From assembly GCA_944322715.1 (NCBI GenBank), contig CALUPT010000010.1, positions 1 to 64,000 of the forward strand: a stretch of DNA of 64,000 bases, in the 5' to 3' direction. The notes under the pieces were generated by a model. The model made no database searches and was not told the DNA's origin. It saw only the letters and a program-made list of their open reading frames with translations. The translations under genes were made by a program, and so were the position numbers. Below, piece after piece: positions 16,789 through 25,285 of this stretch (within the stretch, counting starts at the first letter, position 1; every line of letters begins with the position of its first letter). This DNA comes from an uncultured Bacteroidales bacterium. GTDB taxonomy: Bacteria; Bacteroidota; Bacteroidia; Bacteroidales; UBA932.

Positions 16789-18015
16789 ATGAAAAGAACT
16801 GTATATTTTTTCGCCGCCGGCATGTCGGCTGTCCTTATGGCAGCCTGCCAGAAGACGGCAGAACCTTATATCGAAGTAGGGAAGGAGAACTATGAGGTTA
16901 CTAATGCATATACCGAACTGAACATACCGGTCAAATGCAATGTAGAATCCAGGGCCGAGGTGAGATATGATGGAGAGGAGACGGACTGGATATTCCTGTT
17001 GCCTTCCGTTCTGGATGGGGATGGGGTATATTCATTATGGATAGATGAATACGCCAATGTCCTCGAGGACAGGACAGCCACGCTTGTGATTACTGCCGGA
17101 ACGGTGGAAAAGGAAGTCGGCATTATCCAGCTTTCCAAGAATTCCATAGGTATTTCACCGATGGTTCTCGCTTCGACGGCGTCTTCCGGTTCATATCCTG
17201 TGGAGATTTCCTGCCGCAGGGAGTGGAGCATCGTTCCTGAAAAAGACACTGAAGGCTGGCTTTCATTGGACAAGACATCCGGAGAAGGAGTCTCTACCGT
17301 AAACGTAACGCTTTCCGCTCTGCAGGGTGACAGTGAAGTGAAGACAGGACATTTGAAATTCACAAGCGGAGACCTGGAAGTGGAGATGACCGTCCAGCAC
17401 GGATATGCGCAGGAAATCGATGGCCTGATATGGTCCAAGGCAAATGTGGATGAACCGGGAATGTTCGGCGAAAGTCCCGATACGAGGGGGAAACTGTATC
17501 AGTATGATTCGAAGACGGCATGGCCGAACAGCAGTCCCGAGACGAGCGGATGCCCTGATGGGATGCGGGTCGGACAGTTCGACAGCGGTGTCTCTGACTG
17601 GTCTGCGGAAAACGACCCTTGCCCTGCAGGATGGAGAGTCCCGTCGATAGAGGAAATCAGGCAGCTGGCGGGGGACAGTGCGGACAAGAAATTCTATTGG
17701 CTGGAGCCGGCAGTGAGCGGTTTCGATGTGCCGGGGATAATAATAGGGATTCCTGCGGACGAGGCTGCGACCGCTACTGCAGACAATATGAAAGGAGCCA
17801 TATTCCTGCCGCAGACAGGTTCCAGAAACAAGGATACAGGCAATCAGGACAACTGGTGGTCCGCATCGATGACCAGCCGGACAAGACCCGGACAGAACTG
17901 GGACAGGTATGTCTTCTGGGCTGATTATTCCCAGAGTTTTGATTACAACGGGTTCGACGGGAATGCTGCGGCCTATCCTGTCAGATGTGTAGCGGATAAA
18001 CCTGATGGACAATGA
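16789..18015 (+). CDS. Lipoprotein with BACON-like domains and a FISUMP-type C-terminal domain
   Basis: Exported lipoprotein (lipobox LMAAC, Cys20) of 408 residues. Two beta-sandwich repeats resembling BACON domains cover about 30-117 and 125-205 (WSIVPEKDTEGWLSLDKTSG is typical). The last 190 residues resemble the Fibrobacter succinogenes major paralogous domain: NDPCPAGWRVPSIEEIRQL, GAIFLPQTGSR, WWSAS and a final AYPVRCV. No catalytic residues are evident. A surface glycan-binding role is the likely job. The gene lies between the two GH-A paralogues and overlaps the next gene by 4 bp (ATGA), indicating translational coupling. Confidence 0.8.
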   Translation: MKRTVYFFAAGMSAVLMAACQKTAEPYIEVGKENYEVTNAYTELNIPVKCNVESRAEVRYDGEETDWIFLLPSVLDGDGVYSLWIDEYANVLEDRTATLVITAGTVEKEVGIIQLSKNSIGISPMVLASTASSGSYPVEISCRREWSIVPEKDTEGWLSLDKTSGEGVSTVNVTLSALQGDSEVKTGHLKFTSGDLEVEMTVQHGYAQEIDGLIWSKANVDEPGMFGESPDTRGKLYQYDSKTAWPNSSPETSGCPDGMRVGQFDSGVSDWSAENDPCPAGWRVPSIEEIRQLAGDSADKKFYWLEPAVSGFDVPGIIIGIPADEAATATADNMKGAIFLPQTGSRNKDTGNQDNWWSASMTSRTRPGQNWDRYVFWADYSQSFDYNGFDGNAAAYPVRCVADKPDGQ

Positions 18016-19514
18016 TTGGTATGAGACGGATTTTCTTATTGGCTGTTGCCTTTACATTGCTGTCAGGTGCATGTTCGGGTGGTCCTGTTGTCGCCGACCC
18101 TCAGGAACCGGTGCTGCCGCAGATAACCGTAAGCGAACTCTGTACCGAAAACGGGAAGACATTCGTTCTTGTCGATGGGAAGCCGTTCCCGTTCATTGGA
18201 GCGCAGATAAGGCTGGATGCGCTGATGAACTGCGAACAGAAGCCCGTGTCGGCCATAGAGCCGTATTTCCGGAAGGCGGTGGAACTCGGACTGAACTGTG
18301 TGCAGGTGCCTGTATGCTGGAAAATGATAGAGCCGCAGGAGGGCAGCTATGACTGGACCGTGGTCGATGCCCTGCTGGGCTATTGCAACGAATATGGCCT
18401 GAAAATGGAACTCCTGTGGTTCAGTACCAATATGTGCGGAGATTCGTTCTCTTATTTCGTCCCGCAATACATACTGTCCAATCCATCGGTAAGGCTGTGG
18501 CGCAACGACAACGGGTCTTTCTGGAACTACTATGGCTACCAGTATGCCTTAGTGCTTGATGACAGCTGGATCCTTGAACATGAGACGCGGGCCGTAACCG
18601 CCATGTTCAACCATATCCGGTATTGGGATTCCCTGAACGGGGAACATCATCCGGTCATATCCTGCCAGGTCCATAACGAACCGGACGGCTTTGTCAGATG
18701 GAGATATTTCCAGAAGGAATACAGGAACTGGGATGGCTCGGAACTGTCTCAGCAGAGGGCATGGGAGATGGTATGCAATGCCCTGGATGCTGTCGGGAAG
18801 GCTGTACAGAACAGTTCGTACAAGGTCCTGACCCGGACCAATCTCGTGAAAGGGAACGGTATAGAGCCGTTCCCGGAAGCCGCAATGGCATCTCCCGAGG
18901 CTGTGTTCGATCTGGAAGGAATAGATTTCGTGTCTGTCGACATATACAGGAATTCAGTGGCGGATGTCCGGTCCGAGGTCGGGGATTATGCATCCATACC
19001 GGGCAATTATGCGCTTGTAGGGGAAAACAAGGGCAGCTACAGCCATTCCCCGAGCCTGATTCTGGCCGCATTCGCTTCAGGCGGAGGTTATGATATCTAC
19101 GACCTTGCGACAAGCAGGTTCTTCCTTGACAATACGAATGACAGGGATGAGGTGGACCACGGCGTATATACATACGACCTTCAGGAGAAACCCGGCATTA
19201 CGGAACCGACAAGGCTGATTGTCTCGGGGCTGGCCATGGCAGCCGGAGATGTGGCGGTGACGCCTCCGGCCGATTTCGCCGCATTCAACATAGGACAGGA
19301 TGCCCCGCAGCCGTCATTGTCTGAAACCATCGGTACTTCCGCTTCAACGATAGGCTTCGAGACATCTTCGGGAGCGATAGGCTTTGCTTTGGACAGGGGA
19401 GAATATGTCGTCCTGTATGCTACAGAGGATGCCGTGTTTACCGTGTCAAGACCGGGTCAGCCGACGGTTACGGTAAACGTCGGGGGAGGAGAACTTTACA
19501 GGCATGATATGTGA
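18012..19514 (+). CDS. Clan GH-A (GH35/GH42-like) glycoside hydrolase lipoprotein, paralogue 2
   Basis: Exported lipoprotein of 500 residues (lipobox LLSGAC, Cys21; an internal start at 18021 would also keep the signal). The TIM-barrel shows VDGKPFPFIGAQIRLD (54-69), VCWKMIEP, KMELLWFSTNMCG, the acid/base pair Asn222-Glu223 in CQVHNEPD, and a probable nucleophile Glu338 in GNYALVGENKGS. A C-terminal beta domain follows (about 400-500). It is a paralogue of the gene at 15311. The start overlaps the stop of the preceding gene by 4 bp. As with its paralogue, substrate is unknown. Two diverged copies in one locus suggest two linkages or two subsites of the same substrate. Confidence 0.75.
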   Translation: MIGMRRIFLLAVAFTLLSGACSGGPVVADPQEPVLPQITVSELCTENGKTFVLVDGKPFPFIGAQIRLDALMNCEQKPVSAIEPYFRKAVELGLNCVQVPVCWKMIEPQEGSYDWTVVDALLGYCNEYGLKMELLWFSTNMCGDSFSYFVPQYILSNPSVRLWRNDNGSFWNYYGYQYALVLDDSWILEHETRAVTAMFNHIRYWDSLNGEHHPVISCQVHNEPDGFVRWRYFQKEYRNWDGSELSQQRAWEMVCNALDAVGKAVQNSSYKVLTRTNLVKGNGIEPFPEAAMASPEAVFDLEGIDFVSVDIYRNSVADVRSEVGDYASIPGNYALVGENKGSYSHSPSLILAAFASGGGYDIYDLATSRFFLDNTNDRDEVDHGVYTYDLQEKPGITEPTRLIVSGLAMAAGDVAVTPPADFAAFNIGQDAPQPSLSETIGTSASTIGFETSSGAIGFALDRGEYVVLYATEDAVFTVSRPGQPTVTVNVGGGELYRHDM

Positions 19515-19621
19515 GCTGTTCCGGAATTTTCTGGAATTTTCCGGAAATTTCGCGTTATGGTTTTGGAATCTGGCATATTTTATATAACTTGTAACGTTTA
19601 TTGACAATTACGAAATTTCAA

Positions 19622-20653
19622 ATGCTTATGAGACGGATTGTTTTCCTTGCGGTGTTGCTGTGCGCGGCCGTATCTTGTGCCGACAGATCGGAGGCCCCTG
19701 CGCCGATGGCCGTTATTTTCGATACCGATATGGGTAACGATATCGATGATGCGCTTGCCTTGGACATGCTGTACAAATATGCGGATGAGGGCAGGATCGA
19801 CCTGCTGGCGATACCTGTGAACAAGGAGGGCCTGGCCGCTCCGGAGTTTCTGGATGTGATGGGTACATGGTATGGCTATCCGGACGTTCCTGTGGGGATT
19901 ATCCGTGATGGGGCCGATTGCGGGGCCGATTCCACAAGCTATACCCGCAAGGTGCTGGACATGAAGGACGGGAATGGCAGACCTCTGTTTGCAAGGTCCC
20001 ATGCCGGTTACGGAGATTATCCCGAGTCTGTCGACCTGTACCGGAAAGTGCTTTCCGAGGCTGAGGATGGTTCGGTGACTGTTGTCTCCGTCGGCTTTTC
20101 GACGAATCTTGCCCGTCTTTTAGAGTCCGAAGCGGATGAGTTCTCTCCTCTGTCCGGCAGGGAACTGGCGGCAAGGAAGGTGAAGATGCTCTATACGATG
20201 GCCGGCAATATCGCCGATACGACGCATCACGAATATAATGTCGTGATAGACATACCTTCCGCGCAGAAGGTCTTTGCGGAATGGCCTACACCTGTCATTA
20301 CTTCCCCTTTCGAGCTCGGGGCACAGATAAAGTATCCGGCTTCCAGCATTGAGAATGATTTCAGCTGGGCTGGCCCTCATCCTGCCGTGGAGGCGTACAA
20401 GTCATATATGCAGATGCCGTATGACCGTGAGACATGGGATCTGACGGCTGTCCTGGCTGCCGTGGAGGGCGGACCGGAGTATTTCACTGTCTCTCCGCAG
20501 GGTACGATAACCGTGACTGACTCCGGGGCTACCGTATTCGGGGAGGGTGACGGAGACAGGGCGTACCTGTCGGTGACTCCGGAGCAGGCGGAGAATATCA
20601 AGGCGCGTATCGTCTCTCTGATTACCTCTGAACCGGCCGGATACCGCCGTTGA
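19622..20653 (+). CDS. Nucleoside hydrolase (inosine-uridine preferring type), exported lipoprotein
   Basis: Predicted N-ribohydrolase that splits ribonucleosides into base and ribose. The N-terminus MLMRRIVFLAVLLCAAVSC carries a lipobox (Cys19), so the enzyme acts in the periplasm or at the surface. The metal-binding signature DTDMGNDIDDALAL follows at once, as expected for the calcium-dependent NH fold. An ATG at 19628 is an equally good start, and the TTG at 19601 is unlikely. It has 343 residues from 19622. It is 107 bp after the GH-A paralogue. Next to ribokinase and a sugar permease it gives the strongest hint that the locus harvests ribose from nucleosides or nucleoside-like compounds. 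The exact nucleoside preference cannot be read here. Confidence 0.88.
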   Translation: MLMRRIVFLAVLLCAAVSCADRSEAPAPMAVIFDTDMGNDIDDALALDMLYKYADEGRIDLLAIPVNKEGLAAPEFLDVMGTWYGYPDVPVGIIRDGADCGADSTSYTRKVLDMKDGNGRPLFARSHAGYGDYPESVDLYRKVLSEAEDGSVTVVSVGFSTNLARLLESEADEFSPLSGRELAARKVKMLYTMAGNIADTTHHEYNVVIDIPSAQKVFAEWPTPVITSPFELGAQIKYPASSIENDFSWAGPHPAVEAYKSYMQMPYDRETWDLTAVLAAVEGGPEYFTVSPQGTITVTDSGATVFGEGDGDRAYLSVTPEQAENIKARIVSLITSEPAGYRR

Positions 20654-20692
20654 CCTGTCCCCAGGTGGAGTTAATACTAAAACTATAACGCA

Positions 20693-22090
20693 ATGAAATT
20701 CAGATTGTTTATTCTGCTGTTTGCAGCCATTGCCGTGTTGTCGGCCTGCGGCGCAAACGAAGATGGCTACAGGATAGTCGATGGCACAATTGTCTTTGAT
20801 GTCCCGGAACGGATTGAAGGCCAGAAGTCTGTCCTCGGTCTGAGGACAGAGCCGATGGAGACCGTCAGGGTCGGCTTCATAGGACTCGGCATGAGGGGGC
20901 CGGGAGCCGTGGAGAGGTTCACCTGGCTGGATGGCGTGGAGATAAAGGCTCTCTGCGATCTTCTGCCTGACAGGGTGGCTTCCGCCCAGAAGCTTTTGAC
21001 AGGCAAGGGACTTCCTGCGGCAGCGGAATATAGCGGAGAGGATGGCTGGAAGGCTCTTTGCGAGAGGGATGACATCGACCTTGTGTATATCTGCACGGGA
21101 TGGCAGCAGCATGTTCCGATGGCGATGTATGCCATGCAGCACGGCAAGCATGTGGCAGTGGAGGTCCCTGCCGCCACTTCGCTTGAGGAGTGCTGGCAGC
21201 TCGTGGATGTGGCGGAGCAGACGCAGCGTCATTGCATGATGCTGGAGAACTGCGTCTATGACTTCTTCGAGATGACTACCCTGAATATGGCGCAGCACGG
21301 CCTTTTCGGCGAGATCCTGCATGTCGAGGGCGGCTATATCCACAACCTCGACGAGTTCTGGGACGAGTACTATGACAACTGGAGGCTCGATTTCAACCAG
21401 GGGCACAGAGGGGATGTGTATGCGACCCACGGCCTCGGGCCGGCATGCCAGCTGCTGGATATCCACAGGGGAGACAGGATGACGAGACTGGTGTCGATGG
21501 ATACGAAGTCGGTCAACGGCGCAGCCACTGCCAGGAGACTTATGGATGCCGACACTTTTGCAAACGGAGACCACACCGTCACATTGATACAGACGGCCAG
21601 ACAGCGTACGATACTGCTCCAGCACAATGTGTACACTCCACGTCCGTACAGCAGGGAGTATCAGGTGACCGGAACGGAAGGCTTTGCCAACAAATACCCA
21701 GTGGAGGGTTTCGCATTCAGGCCGGACAATCAGGATGAGGATGCGATCCCTGATCTGGAGGATCTGAACCAGCATTCGTTCGTTCCGGAATATATAATGA
21801 AACCTCTGATGGAAAAGTACAGGCATCCGATAGTCAGGGATATCGAGGAACTCGCCAGGAAGGTAGGAGGCCACGGCGGAATGGATTTCATAATGGATTA
21901 CCGTCTGGTATATTGTCTGAGGAACGGTCTGCCTCTGGATCAGGATGTGTATGATGCTGCGGAATGGTCCTGCATCGGCAACCTGTCGGCAGTCTCCATC
22001 GAGAACGGCAATATGCCGGTCGAGTTCCCGGATTTCACTCGCGGGGACTGGAACAGGATACAGGGTTACAGGCACGCTACCGTGGAGTAA
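20693..22090 (+). CDS. Exported Gfo/Idh/MocA-family oxidoreductase (GH109-like)
   Basis: NAD-dependent Rossmann-fold protein of 465 residues with a lipoprotein-type signal (AAIAVLSAC, Cys19). The dinucleotide fold starts VRVGFIGLGMRGPGAVERF, then YICTGWQQHVPMAMYAMQHG and KHVAVEVPAATSLEECWQL, the usual sugar-dehydrogenase layout. Exported Gfo/Idh/MocA proteins in Bacteroidota include GH109 alpha-N-acetylgalactosaminidases, which use a tightly bound NAD for retaining hydrolysis. That activity is possible here but not shown. It follows the nucleoside hydrolase by 39 bp and precedes a GH123-like gene by 38 bp, so it is probably co-transcribed with the locus. Confidence 0.85.
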   Translation: MKFRLFILLFAAIAVLSACGANEDGYRIVDGTIVFDVPERIEGQKSVLGLRTEPMETVRVGFIGLGMRGPGAVERFTWLDGVEIKALCDLLPDRVASAQKLLTGKGLPAAAEYSGEDGWKALCERDDIDLVYICTGWQQHVPMAMYAMQHGKHVAVEVPAATSLEECWQLVDVAEQTQRHCMMLENCVYDFFEMTTLNMAQHGLFGEILHVEGGYIHNLDEFWDEYYDNWRLDFNQGHRGDVYATHGLGPACQLLDIHRGDRMTRLVSMDTKSVNGAATARRLMDADTFANGDHTVTLIQTARQRTILLQHNVYTPRPYSREYQVTGTEGFANKYPVEGFAFRPDNQDEDAIPDLEDLNQHSFVPEYIMKPLMEKYRHPIVRDIEELARKVGGHGGMDFIMDYRLVYCLRNGLPLDQDVYDAAEWSCIGNLSAVSIENGNMPVEFPDFTRGDWNRIQGYRHATVE

Positions 22091-22128
22091 TCGTCACATA
22101 GACAGATAAACCATATAATACATACCAA

Positions 22129-23802
22129 ATGAAACAGTTGATTATGTTGTCGGCCGCGGTGGCCATCATTGCCGTCTCGTGCACGGATGCTCACGTGTCT
22201 CTCGTATGGGGGGATACATCTGACCGTTATCCGCAGGATGCCGTGGATGAGATTGTGGAAAAGACACCCTTTGCATATCCGGTATGGAAAGGCGAGAAGG
22301 CCTGTGCCCAGGCTTTTCTGACGGCGGATGCAGACCTTGAAGGGATTGGAATACGGGTGACTGACATGCGCTGCGGCAGCCACATGATACCTGCGGAAGC
22401 GGCGCAGGCGAGTTTTGTCGGCTATGTGATGGCGGATGTCCTCGATCCGGAGAATTATGCCCAGTGCGGATTCCGCGAGCCCGGGCAGTACGATTCCCTT
22501 ATGGTTGCGGATATCATCGACATAGCGGAAACGAAGGATGTCCCTGCCGGTACGGTACAGCCGATATGGGTGTCTGTCAGGGTACCTGCAGATGCCGTTC
22601 CCGGGAAATATTCGGGCAGGGTGATCGTTTCCGGAAAGGATTTCGCCAGGTGCTCTGTCCCGTTTGAGTTGGAGGTGGCAGACCGTGTCCTGCCGGAACC
22701 GTCGGACTGGAAATTCCATCTCGATCTGTGGCAGAATCCGTATTCGGTTGCACGGTACCACAATGTGGAGTTGTGGAGCGAGGAGCATTTCGACCTGATG
22801 AGGCCTGTAATGAAGATACTTGCTGATGCCGGGCAGAAGTCGGTCACGGCTACCATCCTTGACAGACCGTGGAACGGGCAGACATACGATCCGTTCGGGT
22901 CGATGGTCACCAAGACCCGCAATGCCGATGGCAGCTGGAGCTATGACTATACGGTCTTTGACAGGTGGGTGGAATTCATGGAGGAAGTCGGGATAGACAG
23001 GCAGATAAACTGTTATTCCATGATCCCGTGGGCTTTGAAGTTCGATTATATCGATGGCGCGACCGGCAGGACGGAGTATCTCGATGCAGCTCCGGGAAGC
23101 GCTGCATACAGGACATACTGGAGCCAGTTCATTTCGGATTTCGCCCGGCATCTGAGGGACAGGGGCTGGTTCGACAAGACGATGATAGCGATGGATGAAA
23201 GGCCTGCGGAAGCAATGCGGGCGGCACTCGATGTCATACAGTCCGTGGAACCGGAGTTCAAGGTGTCTCTGGCCGGGAACTACCATGAGGATATAGAGCC
23301 GGAACTCTATGACCTGTGCATCGCTTTCAGACAGTCGTATCCGGAAGACGTGCTTGAGCGCCGCCGCAGGGATGGCATGGTGACGACACTTTATACCTGC
23401 TGTGCGGAGGCGTATCCGAACATGTTCATCGTTTCGCCTCCGGATGAGGCTGCATGGCTGATGTGGAGGGCGCTCGCCACAGGTTGCGACGGGTATCTGA
23501 GGTGGGCCTACAACAGCTGGACTGAGAACCCTCTTGAAGATGGACGTTTCCGCCAGTGGCCTGCAGGAGACTGCTTTATGGTGTATCCTGAGGGACGGAG
23601 CAGCATAAGGATGGAGAAGCTTATCGAAGGAATCCAGGACTGCGGGAAGGCCGGAATCCTTTCGGAGGAATGGAAGGCTTCCGGAAATACGGAAAAACTG
23701 TCTGCCCTGGACTCTGTCCTTGCCCTCTTCAATTTCGAGACCCTCACTGCGGAAGGGGCATCGTCTGCAGTCAGATCGGCCAAGGCGGTGCTGTCCGAAT
23801 GA
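22129..23802 (+). CDS. GH123/DUF4091-like exported glycosidase
   Basis: Lipoprotein (lipobox IIAVSC, Cys18) of 557 residues. An N-terminal beta domain (about 20-185, ending with VPADAVPGKYSGRVIVSG) is followed by a TIM-barrel resembling the DUF4091/GH123 family. It has an Asp356-Glu357 pair in TMIAMDERPAE, matching the adjacent Asp-Glu dyad used by GH123 beta-N-acetylgalactosaminidases for substrate-assisted catalysis. YLRWAYNSW and PEGRSSIRMEKLIEGIQD are typical later segments. It is the last gene of the ribose-type locus and converges with truB, with a hairpin between. True substrate is unknown. Confidence 0.8.
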   Translation: MKQLIMLSAAVAIIAVSCTDAHVSLVWGDTSDRYPQDAVDEIVEKTPFAYPVWKGEKACAQAFLTADADLEGIGIRVTDMRCGSHMIPAEAAQASFVGYVMADVLDPENYAQCGFREPGQYDSLMVADIIDIAETKDVPAGTVQPIWVSVRVPADAVPGKYSGRVIVSGKDFARCSVPFELEVADRVLPEPSDWKFHLDLWQNPYSVARYHNVELWSEEHFDLMRPVMKILADAGQKSVTATILDRPWNGQTYDPFGSMVTKTRNADGSWSYDYTVFDRWVEFMEEVGIDRQINCYSMIPWALKFDYIDGATGRTEYLDAAPGSAAYRTYWSQFISDFARHLRDRGWFDKTMIAMDERPAEAMRAALDVIQSVEPEFKVSLAGNYHEDIEPELYDLCIAFRQSYPEDVLERRRRDGMVTTLYTCCAEAYPNMFIVSPPDEAAWLMWRALATGCDGYLRWAYNSWTENPLEDGRFRQWPAGDCFMVYPEGRSSIRMEKLIEGIQDCGKAGILSEEWKASGNTEKLSALDSVLALFNFETLTAEGASSAVRSAKAVLSE

Positions 23803-23824
23803 TCTTTCGCCAGGTCGGATGATT

Positions 23825-23853
23825 CAGCCATCCGCAGGAATTGCGGGTGGCTG
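23825..23853. terminator. Hairpin between convergent genes
   Basis: CAGCCATCCGCA (23825-23836) pairs with TGCGGGTGGCTG (23842-23853) through 12 bp including one G-T wobble, with a 5-nt loop. It lies between the convergent GH123-like and truB genes and may end transcripts from both sides. No T run follows. Confidence 0.55.
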
Positions 23854-23863
23854 TAGTGAGTTG

Positions 23864-24847
23864 TCAATTCATGGTTGACAGCAGGGAGAGTACGTGGTCG
23901 AGGGAGGCGGCGTCTTCTATGCGGAACGGGCCGCTTGCCGTGCGGCGGAGAGAGTCGAGATGTGCGCCTGAATCCAACGTTTCGCCGAGATCCCGCGCAA
24001 AGGCCCTGATGTAAGTGCCTTTGCTGCATCTGATGCGGATGTCGGCATGGGGGAGTCCGAGGTGTGAGGTGTCGGCGACGTTTATCCTGCTGCCGGCATT
24101 GCGGCCTCCGGCTGTCTCTCCTGCGGTTTCCGGTAAGGATGCCGGAGTGTCTGTCCGTCTGTCCTGTCCCGCATCCCGGAAGTCCAGCAGCTCGATTTCC
24201 CGGATGCTGATGATGGATGTGCGCAGCAGTTCTTTCGCGGCGGTGTCCATATCTGCAGTCTTTCCGTTGCTTATGGAATCCTGTCCTGCAGCAGGTTCTG
24301 CACCGCCGGTCCCGTTATTGCGGAATGTGCCTGTCCGCGATGCCTGGTTTTTCCTGTAGAGTTTCCTGGCTAATTCGTATGCCCTGACCCCATCCACGGA
24401 CTTGGCGGAGAACAGGGGGGCTATCTGCTCCTGCTCCCCGATGAACCGCCTCAATGCACTTCTGACTGATTCTTCCGTTATGTGGGCATACGGAAACATC
24501 CTGTCCACATCCTTTTCCAGGTCGTAGGATGGAGTGGTCGCCCCGAAACTGATGCCGGCAATGTATTCTTTCTCGTGCGACTGCAGTTTTTCGGCAATCT
24601 TCGTCGCGTTTCCTATGCAGACGATAAGGATACCGGTAGCAAGAGGGTCGAGTGTCCCGGCATGGCCCACTTTAAGGTTCTTTTTCCCGAAATGTCTTGT
24701 CGCTGTGAATTTTATCTTGCGGATGACATCCGCGGACGTCCATCTGTACGGCTTGTCCACCGGGATGACGATACCTCCGGGATATTCTCCGATATCCCGC
24801 AGAATCGCGGCGGTGTCCTTACGGACGATAAACGGCTCAGGAGTCAT
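23864..24847 (-). CDS. truB: tRNA pseudouridine(55) synthase
   Basis: Makes pseudouridine 55 in the T-loop of tRNAs. The catalytic Asp67 sits in GHAGTLDPLATG. The RNA-binding region has FSAKSVDGVRAYELAR and CSKGTYIRAFARDLG (274-288). The protein is 327 residues, longer than many bacterial TruB proteins. The excess is in two low-complexity, Gly/Ala/Thr-rich inserts at about 167-206 and 226-266 that interrupt the C-terminal half, while the catalytic core is intact. It follows rpiB by 6 bp and is the last gene of the minus-strand run gltX-rpiB-truB. Confidence 0.92.
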   Translation of the reverse strand: MTPEPFIVRKDTAAILRDIGEYPGGIVIPVDKPYRWTSADVIRKIKFTATRHFGKKNLKVGHAGTLDPLATGILIVCIGNATKIAEKLQSHEKEYIAGISFGATTPSYDLEKDVDRMFPYAHITEESVRSALRRFIGEQEQIAPLFSAKSVDGVRAYELARKLYRKNQASRTGTFRNNGTGGAEPAAGQDSISNGKTADMDTAAKELLRTSIISIREIELLDFRDAGQDRRTDTPASLPETAGETAGGRNAGSRINVADTSHLGLPHADIRIRCSKGTYIRAFARDLGETLDSGAHLDSLRRTASGPFRIEDAASLDHVLSLLSTMN

Positions 24848-24853
24848 GTCCGG

Positions 24854-25285
24854 CTACCTGCATGGAATCTTGTCAATGCGGCGCTGGTGACGGCCTCCTT
24901 CGAATGCGGAGCCGAGCCAGGCGTCCGTGATCCTGATGACTTCCCCGAAAGGAATGAACCGCGCAGGCATCACGAGCACGTTGGCGTTGTTGTGCTGTTT
25001 CACGAGTTTCCCTATTTCCTCGTTCCAGGCAAGTCCGGCGCGGATGTTCCGGTGTTTGTTGAGGCTCATCGCCATTCCGTTGCCGGTGCCGCAGAAGGCG
25101 ATGCCGAGGTCGACCCTGCCCGCCTCTACAGCTTCGGCAAGAGGATGCGCGACATCCGGATAGTCCATGCTTTCCGTAGTGTCTGTCCCGAAATTCACCG
25201 TTTCATAGCCTTTGCCTGAAAGATATTCCATAAGGCGGAACTTGTAGTCCACGCCTGCATGGTCGTTACATATTCCTATTTTCAT
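24854..25285 (-). CDS. rpiB: Ribose-5-phosphate isomerase B
   Basis: Interconverts ribose 5-phosphate and ribulose 5-phosphate, joining ribose use to the pentose phosphate pathway. The 143-residue protein begins MKIGICNDHAGVDYK and has the active-site cysteine loop GIAFCGTGNGMAMSLNKH. The ATG at 25285 shares a base with the gltX stop codon (TAATG), indicating translational coupling. An upstream in-frame extension lies wholly inside gltX and is rejected. Its function fits downstream of the ribokinase some 16 kb away, but it sits in a different, housekeeping transcript. Confidence 0.95.
   Translation of the reverse strand: MKIGICNDHAGVDYKFRLMEYLSGKGYETVNFGTDTTESMDYPDVAHPLAEAVEAGRVDLGIAFCGTGNGMAMSLNKHRNIRAGLAWNEEIGKLVKQHNNANVLVMPARFIPFGEVIRITDAWLGSAFEGGRHQRRIDKIPCR

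Noticed and set aside
19570..19600. AACGTT-centred sequence upstream of the nucleoside hydrolase gene as a third LacI operator
   Set aside because: It lacks the TGCGCA flanks of the two good sites and is palindromic over only 6 bp.
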